A DNA stretch of 64,000 nucleotides from Methylobacterium variabile (GTDB taxonomy: Bacteria; Pseudomonadota; Alphaproteobacteria; Rhizobiales; Beijerinckiaceae). Of this stretch, positions 1-7,963 are shown piece by piece. The translations under genes were made by a program, and so were the position numbers. Within the stretch, counting starts at the first letter, position 1. Each line of letters starts with the position of its first letter. The stretch covers positions 36,733-100,732 of the forward strand of contig NZ_LABY01000047.1 in NCBI RefSeq assembly GCF_001043975.1, written 5' to 3'. The notes under the pieces are model-generated. The model made no database searches, had not been told where the DNA came from, and saw only the letters and a list, made by a program, of their open reading frames with translations.

Positions 1-732
1 GCGATCCTCGGCGTCATCGCGGGAGCCGATCCGCGCGATCCGACCGCCGTGCCGGCGCCGGTCGACGATTACCTCGGCACGATCAGCCGACCGATTCGCG
101 GCGTCACGATCGGCATCGATCGGCGCTTCGTCACCGACGGCATCGATCCGGAGGTGATCGGCGCCCTCGACGAGACCGAAGCGGTCCTGCGCGCGTGCGG
201 CGCACGCATCCGCGAGATCGACGTTCCGGCGAGCGGCGATCTCGTGCGCGGCTGGATCCCGTTCTGCTCGGTCGAAACGGCGCTCGCCCACCAGCAGACC
301 TATCCGGCACGGGCGGCGGACTACGGCCCGGATCTCGCGGGGCTCATCGACCAGGGGCGGCGCGTCACCGGGCCGGAGTTCGGCGCGATCTACCACGACC
401 GGCTCGCCTTCTCGGGCGCCCTGACCACCCTCTTCGAGGAAGTCGACCTCCTGTTGGTGCCGACCATGCCGGTGCCGGTCCCGAGCCTCGCGCGAATGGG
501 CGAGTACGGCCAGGATCCGGAGGTGCTGCTGCGCATCCTGCGCTTCACCGCGCCGTTCAACTTCTCCGGCAGCCCGACCATCACCCTGCCGGCGGGCATC
601 GACGCCGCCGGCCTGCCCTTGAGCGTGCAGCTCGTCGGGCCCCATCTGTCGGAGGCCCTCCTGTGCCGTGCCGGCCACGCGATCCAGCAGGTCACGGATT
701 GGCATACGCAGCGCCCGGCTGATCTGGCGTAG
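1..732 (+). CDS. Amidase, C-terminal part (5' end outside window)
   Basis: The frame is open from base 1, so the gene starts upstream of the window; 243 residues are visible. The sequence matches the C-terminal half of amidase-signature (AS) hydrolases: it starts just after the usual nucleophile region, with the family segment ILGVIAGADPRDPTAV, and ends with the typical stretch FNFSGSPTITLPAG followed by GLPLSVQLVG (about residues 183-210). AS enzymes hydrolyse amide bonds with a Ser-cisSer-Lys triad; those residues would lie before base 1, so activity and substrate cannot be judged here. It could equally be annotated as a GatA-like or aryl-amidase paralogue. A second amidase of the same superfamily lies at 6445-7854 on the other strand. 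Confidence 0.85.
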   Translation, partial: AILGVIAGADPRDPTAVPAPVDDYLGTISRPIRGVTIGIDRRFVTDGIDPEVIGALDETEAVLRACGARIREIDVPASGDLVRGWIPFCSVETALAHQQTYPARAADYGPDLAGLIDQGRRVTGPEFGAIYHDRLAFSGALTTLFEEVDLLLVPTMPVPVPSLARMGEYGQDPEVLLRILRFTAPFNFSGSPTITLPAGIDAAGLPLSVQLVGPHLSEALLCRAGHAIQQVTDWHTQRPADLA

Positions 733-1200
733 TCGCATCGGCCGCCGGATTTCGACAAGCTGTGCAAGCCTCTTCTGCTTCTGGCAGGAATAATCAACGG
801 CGAGTGCATTATTGTATGATTTTGTAGATGATTTATCTCAATTCAATTACTTGCAAAAAGATAAAAATCTAATAGCGAATTTCCTCAAATATTCTTGCCA
901 TTTGACCTGTATATTTAGAAATATATCGCATAATATTATGCATCGCAACATGATCGTAGCGCGATCGAAATGCTTTGGGCGCAGCACATTGCCCTCAAAA
1001 TATGGGTTTTCAATTAAATCTCGGATAAAAATCATCATAACTGTGCCGATATTCTTCCACGTCGGGCAAGGTGGGCGCAACCGATACGCGGACCTGGGGA
1101 CGCCCACAGCCCTCCGGATTCTCGCCGCCGCCCGTCACCGTCACATCCGGAGTGCGCTTGCGCAGTGACGGGACCCCGCCCCGAAAAATTTTGCGAAAAC
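733..1200. other. AT-rich intergenic stretch
   Basis: No supported gene. From about 800 to 1060 the sequence is strikingly AT-rich against a GC-rich background and carries a perfect 14-bp palindrome, GCATAATATTATGC, at 928-941. Frames open through it on both strands give protein sequences I do not recognise, and their codon use is unlike the neighbours. It could be a regulatory or nucleoid-protein-bound region or a relic of foreign DNA. Confidence 0.6.
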
Positions 1201-1225
1201 GGAACGACGTCCGATCATCCGCGTT
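1201..1225 (+). promoter_or_regulatory. EcfG-type general stress promoter of hsp20
   Basis: GGAAC at 1201-1205 and CGTT at 1222-1225 are separated by exactly 16 bases. This is the consensus for EcfG sigma factors of the alphaproteobacterial general stress response (GGAAC-N16/17-CGTT). Transcription would begin near 1232, giving a leader of about 90 nt before the hsp20 start at 1324. I found no other such pair in the intergenic regions I scanned by eye. Confidence 0.75.
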
Positions 1226-1263
1226 ACGCGCGTGCGAGGCCCGCATGGGCTCGCATGGTGGGC

Positions 1264-1323
1264 GCCGGACGAGAGGTGTCTGGCGGCCCTCGTCATCACG
1301 TTGCTCGCAAGGAGGATGTGGTC
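1264..1323 (+). promoter_or_regulatory. Candidate ROSE-like RNA thermometer in hsp20 leader
   Basis: Two hairpins can be drawn. The first pairs GCCGGAC (1264-1270) with GTCTGGC (1278-1284), including one G-U pair. The second puts the Shine-Dalgarno in a stem: UUGCU (1301-1305) faces AGGAG (1310-1314) across a CGCA loop with one G-G mismatch, and below it AUCAC (1295-1299) pairs with GUGGU (1318-1322) just before the AUG. A UYGCU motif facing the AGGA core is the hallmark of ROSE thermometers, which control hsp20 genes in rhizobia. Inference from paper folding only. Confidence 0.5.
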
Positions 1324-1806
1324 ATGAGGACCTACGACTTCGCGCCGCTCTATCGTTCCACGGTCGGCTTCGACCGCCTCTTCTCGATGCTCGACCAGGC
1401 CGCCCGGATCGAGCCGTCGACGCAGTGGCCGCCCTACGACATCGAGAAGGTGGCGGATGACGCCTACCGCATCACCATGGCGGTCGCCGGCTTCTCCCAG
1501 GACGAGATCGAGCTCACCCAGCACGACACCACGCTGCTCGTCACCGGGCAGAGGAAGGACAAGGACGGGGGGCACGAGTATCTGCACCGCGGCATCGCCG
1601 CGCGCGCGTTCCGTCAGACCTTCAACCTGGCCGACCACGTGACGGTCATCGGCGCATCCCTCGAGCACGGTCTGCTGACCGTGGATCTCAAGCGTGAGGT
1701 GCCGGAGGCGTTGAAGCCCCGCCGCATCGCGATCGGCGGCGCCCAGGCGGCCATCGGGCAGGACAACGCGCCGGCCCAGGTCGAGGACCGCGCCAGGGTG
1801 GCCTGA
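1324..1806 (+). CDS. Hsp20/alpha-crystallin small heat-shock protein
   Basis: A 160-residue cytosolic small heat-shock protein: an ATP-independent holdase that binds unfolding proteins for later refolding by DnaK/ClpB. The N-terminus (RSTVGFDRLFSMLD, about residues 11-24) and the alpha-crystallin domain (about 37-128, with PYDIEK and a GLLTVDL edge strand) are typical of IbpA-like class A proteins. The C-terminal I-x-I motif that docks on neighbouring subunits is seen as IAI at 135-137. The ATG at 1324 is chosen because AAGGAGG (1309-1315) lies eight bases before it; the open frame extends upstream without a ribosome site. It is preceded by an EcfG promoter and a possible thermometer hairpin, and followed by a hairpin terminator. 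Confidence 0.95.
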   Translation: MRTYDFAPLYRSTVGFDRLFSMLDQAARIEPSTQWPPYDIEKVADDAYRITMAVAGFSQDEIELTQHDTTLLVTGQRKDKDGGHEYLHRGIAARAFRQTFNLADHVTVIGASLEHGLLTVDLKREVPEALKPRRIAIGGAQAAIGQDNAPAQVEDRARVA

Positions 1807-1830
1807 GCCCCGCGACAGCGAATGGATGGT

Positions 1831-1853
1831 CCGGGGGAGCGCGCCCTCCCCGG
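1831..1853 (+). terminator. Hairpin after hsp20
   Basis: CCGGGGGAG and CTCCCCGG flank a short GCGC-containing loop, giving a GC stem of eight pairs with one bulged G, 24 bases after the hsp20 stop. No T tract follows, only CCCGTTCT, so it is a plausible but not classical intrinsic terminator. Confidence 0.4.
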
Positions 1854-1896
1854 CCCGTTCTCGTGGAACGTCCCGCACCATCAGGGAGGATGACCC

Positions 1897-2385
1897 GTGT
1901 CGACGATGGAGACGCATCTCACCCATTCCGGTCTCATGAACCCGCCCGGCAGTCAGCCCGCGTCGTTCGAGGCATGGCAGGCGCTCGTGGCGCCCGGCGA
2001 CGTGTTCCGGCACCCGCGTGAGGTTCTGGCGCACCCGCACCTGACCAGCGGGGAGAAGCGCGCAGTCCTCGCGTCGTGGGCCTCGGACGCCTGCGCCCTG
2101 GAGAACGCGCCGGGCCTGCGCTGCCTGGCCGGCTGCCGGGCCGAGCCTGTGTCGGTGGACACCGTGCTGGCGGTCCTGGCCCAGCTCGACCGCGAGGCCA
2201 TCGCCGTCCCGGCGCGGCGGGAGCCGCCGCGCCAGCGGGCGCGCGGTCTCGCGAGCCTGCGCCGATACGGCCGCCCCGGACGCCAGGACGATGACGACGA
2301 TCCGCCGCCTTGCCCGGCCGCGGCGATGCCGCGCCCGCGAACGCCCCCGGGTGCCGCGGCGCTCGCCCTCCGCCTGCCGGCGTAG
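1897..2385 (+). CDS. Small conserved alphaproteobacterial protein, function unknown
   Basis: 162 residues from a GTG start preceded by AGGGAGGA (1883-1890). Residues 20-100 match a small protein family that I recall as common in Methylobacterium and relatives: an F-x-x-W segment, then FRHPREVLAHPHLTSGEKRA and ILASWASDA-type text (here VLASWASDACALENAPGLR), ending in SVDTVLAVLAQLDREA. No catalytic motif is visible. The tail after residue 110 is low-complexity, with a run of five Asp residues and many Pro/Ala, and may be partly decayed or extended. It lies 90 bases after hsp20 and before the KaiC-like gene, so a stress role is possible by context only. Confidence 0.7.
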   Translation: MSTMETHLTHSGLMNPPGSQPASFEAWQALVAPGDVFRHPREVLAHPHLTSGEKRAVLASWASDACALENAPGLRCLAGCRAEPVSVDTVLAVLAQLDREAIAVPARREPPRQRARGLASLRRYGRPGRQDDDDDPPPCPAAAMPRPRTPPGAAALALRLPA

Positions 2386-2395
2386 CGACGCCGCC

Positions 2396-2421
2396 GTGGA
2401 GCCCGTGCGTGGAGCCCGTGG
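2396..2421 (+). repeat. Tandem 13-bp duplication
   Basis: GTGGAGCCCGTGC (2396-2408) is followed directly by GTGGAGCCCGTGG (2409-2421), a perfect tandem duplication except for the last base, in the 250-bp gap between the small gene at 1897 and the KaiC-like gene. I see nothing else in that gap. Confidence 0.7.
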
Positions 2422-2635
2422 CGGCAGTCGCGCGCCCTGCCCCGCCTCAGGAGGCGGGCCATGATGGGAATGTCGGCTCCGCGCGTGCCGCGTGACGGGA
2501 AGCACCGCCCGCCACGCGGCACGCCTTCGGGGATCCCCACGATGCGTCCTCGCGAGCGCTGACAAGGATTTGGGGAGCCGCTACCGTGCCGGTCCGCCGG
2601 GGCCTGCCCCTCGCCACGGAGCCTCGACCGAGACC

Positions 2636-4159
2636 ATGACCGATAGCGCAACGAGCCAGCCGGCCGGCGAGGGCCCAAGGATCTCGACCGGCGTGCCGGG
2701 CCTGGACGACGTCCTGCGCGGGGGCCTGACGCCGAGCCGGCTCTACCTGCTGGAGGGCACGCCCGGGACCGGCAAGACGACGCTGGCGCTGCAGTTCCTG
2801 CGGGACGGCCTCGCCCGGGGCGAGCGCACCCTCTACGTCACCTTGTCCGAGACCGCCGACGAGCTCCGGTCGGCGGCGGCGACGCACGGCTGGTCGCTCG
2901 ACGGCATCGAGGTCTACGAGCTCGTCGACGATATGGGCCTCGACCCCGACAGCGAGCAGTCGATCCTGCACCCGTCCGAGGTCGAGCTCGGCGAGACCGT
3001 CAGGGAGGTCATCGCGCGGGTCGACGAGCTGAGGCCGGATCGCGTGGTGTTCGACAGCCTCTCCGAGCTGCGCCTGCTCGCCCAGAACCCGCTGCGCTAC
3101 CGGCGCCAGATCCTCGCGCTGAAGAGGTTCTTCGCCAAGCGCGCCTGCACCGTGCTGATGCTCGACGACAAGACCTCCGAGACCGGGGACGTGCAGCTCC
3201 ACAGCATCGCCCACGGGGTCCTCTCCCTGGACCAGCTGGCGCGCGAGTACGGGTCGGAGCGGCGGCGGCTTCGCGTGGTGAAGATGCGCGGCATCAAGTT
3301 CCGCGGCGGCTACCACGATTTCGCCCTGGAGACCGGCGGCGTGCGGGTGTTCCCCCGCCTGGTCGCCGCCGAGCACCACGCGAGCTTCGACCCGAAGGGC
3401 AGGTCGACCGGCTCGGACGAGCTCGACATGCTCTTCGGCGGCGGCCTGGTGCCGGGAACCAACACGCTGCTCCTCGGCCCCTCCGGCGTCGGCAAGACCA
3501 CGACCGCCATCCGGTGCATGCTGGCGGCACTGGAGCGCGGCGAACGCGCGACCTACTACCTGTTCGACGAGGGCCTCGCGACCCTGCTGGCGCGCTCGTC
3601 ACTGCTCGGCATGGACCTGGGATCCCACGTCGAGGCCGGCCGGCTGACCATCACGCAGATCGACCCCGCCGAGCTCTCGCCGGGCGAGTTCGCGACCCTG
3701 GTCAGGGAAGCCGTCGAGGAGCAGCGGTCCGCCTTCGTCGTCATCGACAGCCTGAACGCCTACCTGCACGCGATGCCGGGCGAGCAGTATCTGCTGCTGC
3801 AGATGCACGAGCTCCTGAGCTACCTGAACCAGCAGGGCGTCACGACGATGCTGGTGCTGGGCCAGCACGGTGTCGTCGGCGAGGTGCGCACCGACGTCGA
3901 CCTGAGCTACCTCAGCGACTGCATCCTGCTGTTCCGCTTCTTCGAGGCCAAGGGGCAGGTGCGCACCGCGCTCTCCGTGGTGAAGAGCCGGGTCAATGCG
4001 CACGAGCGCACCATCCGGGAGCTGAGGCTGTCCGCGAGCGGGCTGCAGGTGGGCGAGTCCCTCGGCGACTTCGAGGGCGTGCTCACGGGCCTGCCGTCCT
4101 ACCGCGGCGAGGTGGCCATGCTGACGGGCCGGGCCCCGTCCGACGGCGGGGCCCGGTGA
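2636..4159 (+). CDS. KaiC-like tandem RecA-fold ATPase
   Basis: 507 residues with two KaiC/RecA-like ATPase domains. Walker A motifs are GTPGTGKTT (residues 41-49) and GPSGVGKTT in the second half (about 281-289); both domains have the typical entry (RISTGVPGLDDVLRGG and STGSDELDMLFGGG). The C-terminus (LRLSASGLQVGESLGDFEG) matches the KaiC A-loop end. At the dual phosphosite of cyanobacterial KaiC (Ser431-Thr432) this protein has Ser424-Tyr425 (DLSYLSD). No kaiA or kaiB is nearby. The ATG at 2636 is chosen because homology starts there; GGAG lies at 2618-2621, and a longer frame from 2492 has no family similarity. The gene overlaps the following histidine kinase by GTGA, implying a KaiC-kinase signalling pair rather than a full clock. 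Confidence 0.9.
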   Translation: MTDSATSQPAGEGPRISTGVPGLDDVLRGGLTPSRLYLLEGTPGTGKTTLALQFLRDGLARGERTLYVTLSETADELRSAAATHGWSLDGIEVYELVDDMGLDPDSEQSILHPSEVELGETVREVIARVDELRPDRVVFDSLSELRLLAQNPLRYRRQILALKRFFAKRACTVLMLDDKTSETGDVQLHSIAHGVLSLDQLAREYGSERRRLRVVKMRGIKFRGGYHDFALETGGVRVFPRLVAAEHHASFDPKGRSTGSDELDMLFGGGLVPGTNTLLLGPSGVGKTTTAIRCMLAALERGERATYYLFDEGLATLLARSSLLGMDLGSHVEAGRLTITQIDPAELSPGEFATLVREAVEEQRSAFVVIDSLNAYLHAMPGEQYLLLQMHELLSYLNQQGVTTMLVLGQHGVVGEVRTDVDLSYLSDCILLFRFFEAKGQVRTALSVVKSRVNAHERTIRELRLSASGLQVGESLGDFEGVLTGLPSYRGEVAMLTGRAPSDGGAR

Positions 4160-6207
4160 CCGCGCCGGCCGACGAGGAGCGCGTCCTCATCCTGGCGCCG
4201 CGCGGGCGCGACGCCCAGGTCGCGGAACAGGTGCTCGACCGGGCAGGCACGCGCGCGGAGGCCTGTCCCGACATCTCGGGCTGGCTCGCCTGCCTCCAGG
4301 CCGGTGCGGGCGCCGCGCTGGTCACGGAGGAGGCGCTCGGCGAAGGCCGGACGGACGACCTGTTCGCCTGGCTCGACGCGCAGCCGCCCTGGTCCGACTT
4401 CCCCTTCATCGTGCTCGCGACGCGCCAGGCCGGGCGCCGCTCCGAGCCCGCGTCGCGCCTGCTCGCCCGGCTCGGGAACGTCGTCCTCCTGGAGCGCCCG
4501 GTGAACGCCGAGACGCTCGCCAGCGCCGCGGCGTCGGCGCTGCGGGCGCGCCGCCGCCAGTACCAGGCCCGGGAACACCTGCTGGAACGCGAGCGGGCCC
4601 AGGAGCAGCTCCGGCTCGCCAACGAGGACCTGGAGCGCCGGGTCGCCGAGCGCACCCGCGAGGTCGAGGCGGCGCACGAGACCCTCGCCTTCGCGCTCGA
4701 CGCCGCCGGCTTGGCCTCGTGGGATCTCGATTACCGCACCGGCGCCTCGCGCCGCTCGCCCCGCTTCAACGCCGTCTTCGGGTACGAGGGGACGGGACCG
4801 CGCTGGGACCGGGAGAGCTTCCTCGCCCACATCGTCGAGGAGGATCGCGAGACCGTCGAGCGCGCCTTCACGGCGACCCTCGAGACCGGCAAGCTCGACC
4901 TCGAGTGCCGCATCCGGCGCGCCGACGGGCAGGTGCGCTGGATCGCGCTGAGGGGGCAGATCAAGCACGACGACGCCGGCCTGCCGCTGCGCATCGCCGG
5001 GATCCTGATGGACCGCACCGACCAGCGCCTCACCGAGGAGGCGCTGCGCCAAGCCCAGAAGATGGAGGCCATCGGGCAGCTGACCGGAGGCGTCGCCCAC
5101 GACTTCAACAACCTGCTCACCGTCATCGTCGGCGGCCTCGACATGATGTTGCGCCGGCCCGAGCAGATCGACCGGGTGAAGCGGCTGGCCGAGGCGGCGA
5201 TGGGCGCCGCGCGGCGCGGCGAGCAGCTCACGCAGCAGCTCCTCGCCTTCTCGCGCCGGCAGATGCTGCGCCCGCAGACCCTCAACCCGAACCGCCTGCT
5301 GCTGGACTTCAAGCCGCTGGCCGAGCGTGCGGCGGGCGGGGCGGTCGAGCTCGTCTTCGACCTCGACCCGGCCTTGGACCCGATCCGCATCGACCCGGCG
5401 CAGTTCGAGGCGGCCGTGCTGAACCTCGTCGTCAACGCGCGCGACGCGATGGAGGGAGGCGACGGGCACGCCCGCATCGCCGTCGCGAGCCGCAACGTCC
5501 GCCTCGGAACGGCCGCCGTCGCCGAGAAGGGGATCTCGCCCGGTCCGTACGTGGTCGTGTCGGTCAGCGACACCGGCAGCGGCATAGCGCCCGACAAGCT
5601 CCAGCGCGTGTTCGAGCCGTTCTTCACCACCAAGGAGGTCGGCAAGGGGACGGGGCTCGGATTGAGCCAGGTCTACGGCTTCACGCGCAGCGCCAACGGG
5701 TTCGCGCAGATCGAGTCCGAGCTCGGCCGGGGCACCACGGTCAGCCTCTACTTCCCGCGCTCCGCCGACCCGGCCGGCGACGAGGCGGGGACCGGGCCGG
5801 CCGCGGCCCTGCCCCTGCGCCGGGCCGGCGCGGGCGAAACGGTCCTGCTGGTCGAGGACGACGAGCAGGTGCTCGCGATGGCGGTCGAGAGCCTGGAGGA
5901 GCTGAGCTACCGGGTCGTCGTCGCCCGCAACGCCGCCGAGGCGCTGGAGTACCTCAAGGGCGTGGAGCGCATCGACATCCTGTTCTCGGACGTGGTGATG
6001 CCGGGCGGCATGAACGGGTCGCAGCTCGCCGTCGAGGCGCAGAAGCTGAGGCCCGGCATCAAGGCTCTGCTCACCTCGGGCTACGTCGCGAACCTCGACG
6101 AGGGGCAGGTCATCGGACAGGGCGACCTTCCGGTGCTGAACAAGCCCTACCGCCGCGACGAGCTTGCCCGCTCGCTCCGCCTGGTTCTCGGCGGCGAGGG
6201 TCGCTGA
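4156..6207 (+). CDS. PAS hybrid sensor histidine kinase with receiver domain
   Basis: 683 residues from a GTG that overlaps the KaiC stop. In order: an N-terminal receiver-like domain without a clear phospho-Asp (about 8-120), a coiled coil (135-175), a PAS/PAC domain (175-290; SWDLDYRTG, EDRETVERAF, VRWIALRG), a HisKA dimerisation domain with phospho-acceptor His315 (GGVAHDFNN), a HATPase domain (NLVVNARDAM, DTGSGI, GKGTGLGLSQVYGF) and a C-terminal receiver with Asp612 (LFSDVVMPGG). It is soluble, with no membrane segment. Its C-terminal half matches alphaproteobacterial hybrid kinases. The coupled gene order implies it senses or relays the state of the KaiC-like ATPase; that is inference. 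The partner response regulator is not in the window. Confidence 0.93.
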   Translation: MTAPADEERVLILAPRGRDAQVAEQVLDRAGTRAEACPDISGWLACLQAGAGAALVTEEALGEGRTDDLFAWLDAQPPWSDFPFIVLATRQAGRRSEPASRLLARLGNVVLLERPVNAETLASAAASALRARRRQYQAREHLLERERAQEQLRLANEDLERRVAERTREVEAAHETLAFALDAAGLASWDLDYRTGASRRSPRFNAVFGYEGTGPRWDRESFLAHIVEEDRETVERAFTATLETGKLDLECRIRRADGQVRWIALRGQIKHDDAGLPLRIAGILMDRTDQRLTEEALRQAQKMEAIGQLTGGVAHDFNNLLTVIVGGLDMMLRRPEQIDRVKRLAEAAMGAARRGEQLTQQLLAFSRRQMLRPQTLNPNRLLLDFKPLAERAAGGAVELVFDLDPALDPIRIDPAQFEAAVLNLVVNARDAMEGGDGHARIAVASRNVRLGTAAVAEKGISPGPYVVVSVSDTGSGIAPDKLQRVFEPFFTTKEVGKGTGLGLSQVYGFTRSANGFAQIESELGRGTTVSLYFPRSADPAGDEAGTGPAAALPLRRAGAGETVLLVEDDEQVLAMAVESLEELSYRVVVARNAAEALEYLKGVERIDILFSDVVMPGGMNGSQLAVEAQKLRPGIKALLTSGYVANLDEGQVIGQGDLPVLNKPYRRDELARSLRLVLGGEGR

Positions 6208-6444
6208 CGCTCAATGGCGGTTCGGGCGGCGAGGCGCCGCGTGCTGCCGGCCACCACGTCCCGGTCGCGGGCGACGACCTGGCCGTGCGAGCCTCAGCTC
6301 TGCACGGTCAGGTGGAGGCCGTCCCGGGAAAGCGGGGCGGGCGTACCCATGCCCGATGCCGACCTGGACGAGGCAGGTGGTGGGCCGTGCGTGCGTCCGC
6401 TCCGACCGGGAACCGCGGCGCGCTCCCCGGCACGCTTCCTCCCG

Positions 6445-7854
6445 TCAGAGGGTCGGGTGCAGGCCGCGGACCGGGCTCACGCCCTCCAGCAGCGAGGCGG
6501 CGTGCAGGATCGTCGACTCGGCCTGCCAACTGCCGACCAGCTGCACGTTGATGGGCAATCCCTCGCGGCTCGTCCCGAAGCGCATCGACAGACCCGGCAG
6601 GCCCGTCACGTTGAGGGGCACGGTCGCGCCCTGGAGGTAGGTCAGGTCCACGGTCTCTCCGTTGACGACGAGTGCACGGATGCCGTGCTCGTGGGCCGGC
6701 ACGGGCAGCACGGGGGTCAGGAGAACGTCGAAGTTCCGGAAATAGGCGGCGTAGCCGTCCCGGAGGCGCTCCGCCGCCTGCTCGGCCGCGACGTAGTCCG
6801 CCATGGAGGTGTCGGGCAGCGACAGCATGGTCCTGGCCATCTTGTAGAGCTCGTCGGCGCGGCGGCCCGCCGTCGCCTCCCGGAACGCCGGCTTCATCTC
6901 CATGACGTGGAGCTTGTTGAACACGTCGAGGGCGAAGTCGCGCTCCAGCGCCGGGATGCTCACCTGCTCGACGTGGATCCCCATGCCCCTGAAGGCTTCG
7001 GCCGCCGCCTGGACGGTCGCCGCAACCTCCGCGTCGATCGGGCCGAAGCCGGGACCGACCATCCAGCCGACGCGAAGCGCGCGGTCCGGCGCGACGCCTG
7101 CACCGGCGTCGAACGGGACGGTGCTGGTCGCGAACGCATCCTCACCGTCGGGGCCGGCGAGCTGCGAGAAGGCGAGCGCGAGGTCGCGGATGCTGCGCGC
7201 CATCGGGCCGACGTGCCAGAAGCGGCGCGGCGCCCGCGGCCAGATGCCGGTCATCGGCACACGCCCGTGGGTCGCCTTCAGCGAGACGATGCCGGTCTGC
7301 GCGGCCGGGCCGCGCACCGAGATGGCGAGGTCGGTGCCGAGGCCGAGCGGCGACATGCCGGCCGCGATGGCCGCCGACTCGCCGCCGCTCGAACCGCCGG
7401 GCGTCCGGTCGAGGTTCCAGGGGTTGTTCGAGCGGCCGGAGAGCAGGTTGTCGCTCTCAAGCCAGTAGGAGAACTCGGGAAGGTTGGTCTTCGCGAGGAG
7501 GATGCCGCCGGCCTTCTTCATGCGCGCGACGCTTGTCGCGTCAGCGTCGGGCACGCGGCCCCTGAAGATCGGCGAACCGCGCTGGGTCAACACGCCGGCG
7601 GTGTCGATGGAGTCCTTCACGGTGAACGGCACGCCGTGCAGGGGACCGAGCTCCTCGCCCGCCAGGACGGCGGCTTCCGCCGCCTTCGCGGCGTCGAGCG
7701 CATTATCCGCGACGGTGACGATGGCGTTCACCTTGGGGTCCACGGCTTCGATCCGGTCGAGATGCGCCCTCACGACGTCCACGGGCGAGAGTTGCTTGGT
7801 GCGGATCAGCGCAGCCAGTCCGGTCGCATCCGAGAAGATGATGTCGTGGGTCAT
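6445..7854 (-). CDS. Amidase (amidase-signature family)
   Basis: 469 residues, full-length AS hydrolase. The triad can be placed: Lys80 in HGVPFTVKDS, cis-Ser155 in TPGGSSGGES and nucleophile Ser179. The region around the nucleophile is unusual: the family normally reads D-L-G-G-S-I-R, here it is DLAISVRGPA, so the two glycines that help form the oxyanion hole are Ala-Ile. Substrate unknown. The gene is divergent from a TetR regulator at 7964, with 109 bp between them carrying inverted repeats, so it is probably that regulator's target. The Shine-Dalgarno (AGGAA) is weak. Activity is likely but the altered motif makes it less certain. Confidence 0.92.
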   Translation of the reverse strand: MTHDIIFSDATGLAALIRTKQLSPVDVVRAHLDRIEAVDPKVNAIVTVADNALDAAKAAEAAVLAGEELGPLHGVPFTVKDSIDTAGVLTQRGSPIFRGRVPDADATSVARMKKAGGILLAKTNLPEFSYWLESDNLLSGRSNNPWNLDRTPGGSSGGESAAIAAGMSPLGLGTDLAISVRGPAAQTGIVSLKATHGRVPMTGIWPRAPRRFWHVGPMARSIRDLALAFSQLAGPDGEDAFATSTVPFDAGAGVAPDRALRVGWMVGPGFGPIDAEVAATVQAAAEAFRGMGIHVEQVSIPALERDFALDVFNKLHVMEMKPAFREATAGRRADELYKMARTMLSLPDTSMADYVAAEQAAERLRDGYAAYFRNFDVLLTPVLPVPAHEHGIRALVVNGETVDLTYLQGATVPLNVTGLPGLSMRFGTSREGLPINVQLVGSWQAESTILHAASLLEGVSPVRGLHPTL

Positions 7855-7869
7855 GGCACATTCCTACCT

Positions 7870-7937
7870 GTCGTTAGGCAGATTCGTCTTAGGCCTGGAT
7901 TTCCGGGCCGTCAACCCCTAACTAACGACCTATAGGT
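7870..7937. promoter_or_regulatory. Probable TetR operator region between amidase and tetR
   Basis: GTCGTTAG (7870-7877) is repeated in inverted orientation as CTAACGAC (7922-7929), and a perfect 10-bp palindrome ACCTATAGGT (7928-7937) overlaps the second copy. One copy lies near each divergent gene start, as expected for an autoregulated TetR controlling the amidase. Confidence 0.5.
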
Positions 7938-7963
7938 TGATTGGACTCGATGCGGAGGCTGGA

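Noticed and set aside
812..1168. 118-codon plus-strand frame through the AT-rich island
   Set aside because: No recognisable similarity, no ribosome site, and it runs through the EcfG promoter region; an AT-rich chance frame.
1865..1869. GGAAC before the gene at 1897 as a second EcfG promoter
   Set aside because: There is no CGTT 16-17 bases downstream.
3514..4155. Long upstream extension of the hybrid kinase frame inside the KaiC gene
   Set aside because: It is the shifted reading of the KaiC gene, with Arg/Pro-rich sequence; similarity to kinases starts at 4156.
2636..4159. Complete KaiABC circadian clock
   Set aside because: No kaiA or kaiB homologue is in the window; only a KaiC-like ATPase and a kinase.
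4099..5469. 456-codon minus-strand frame opposite the kinase
   Set aside because: It is a typical antisense frame of GC-rich DNA, and the plus-strand kinase has unmistakable motifs.
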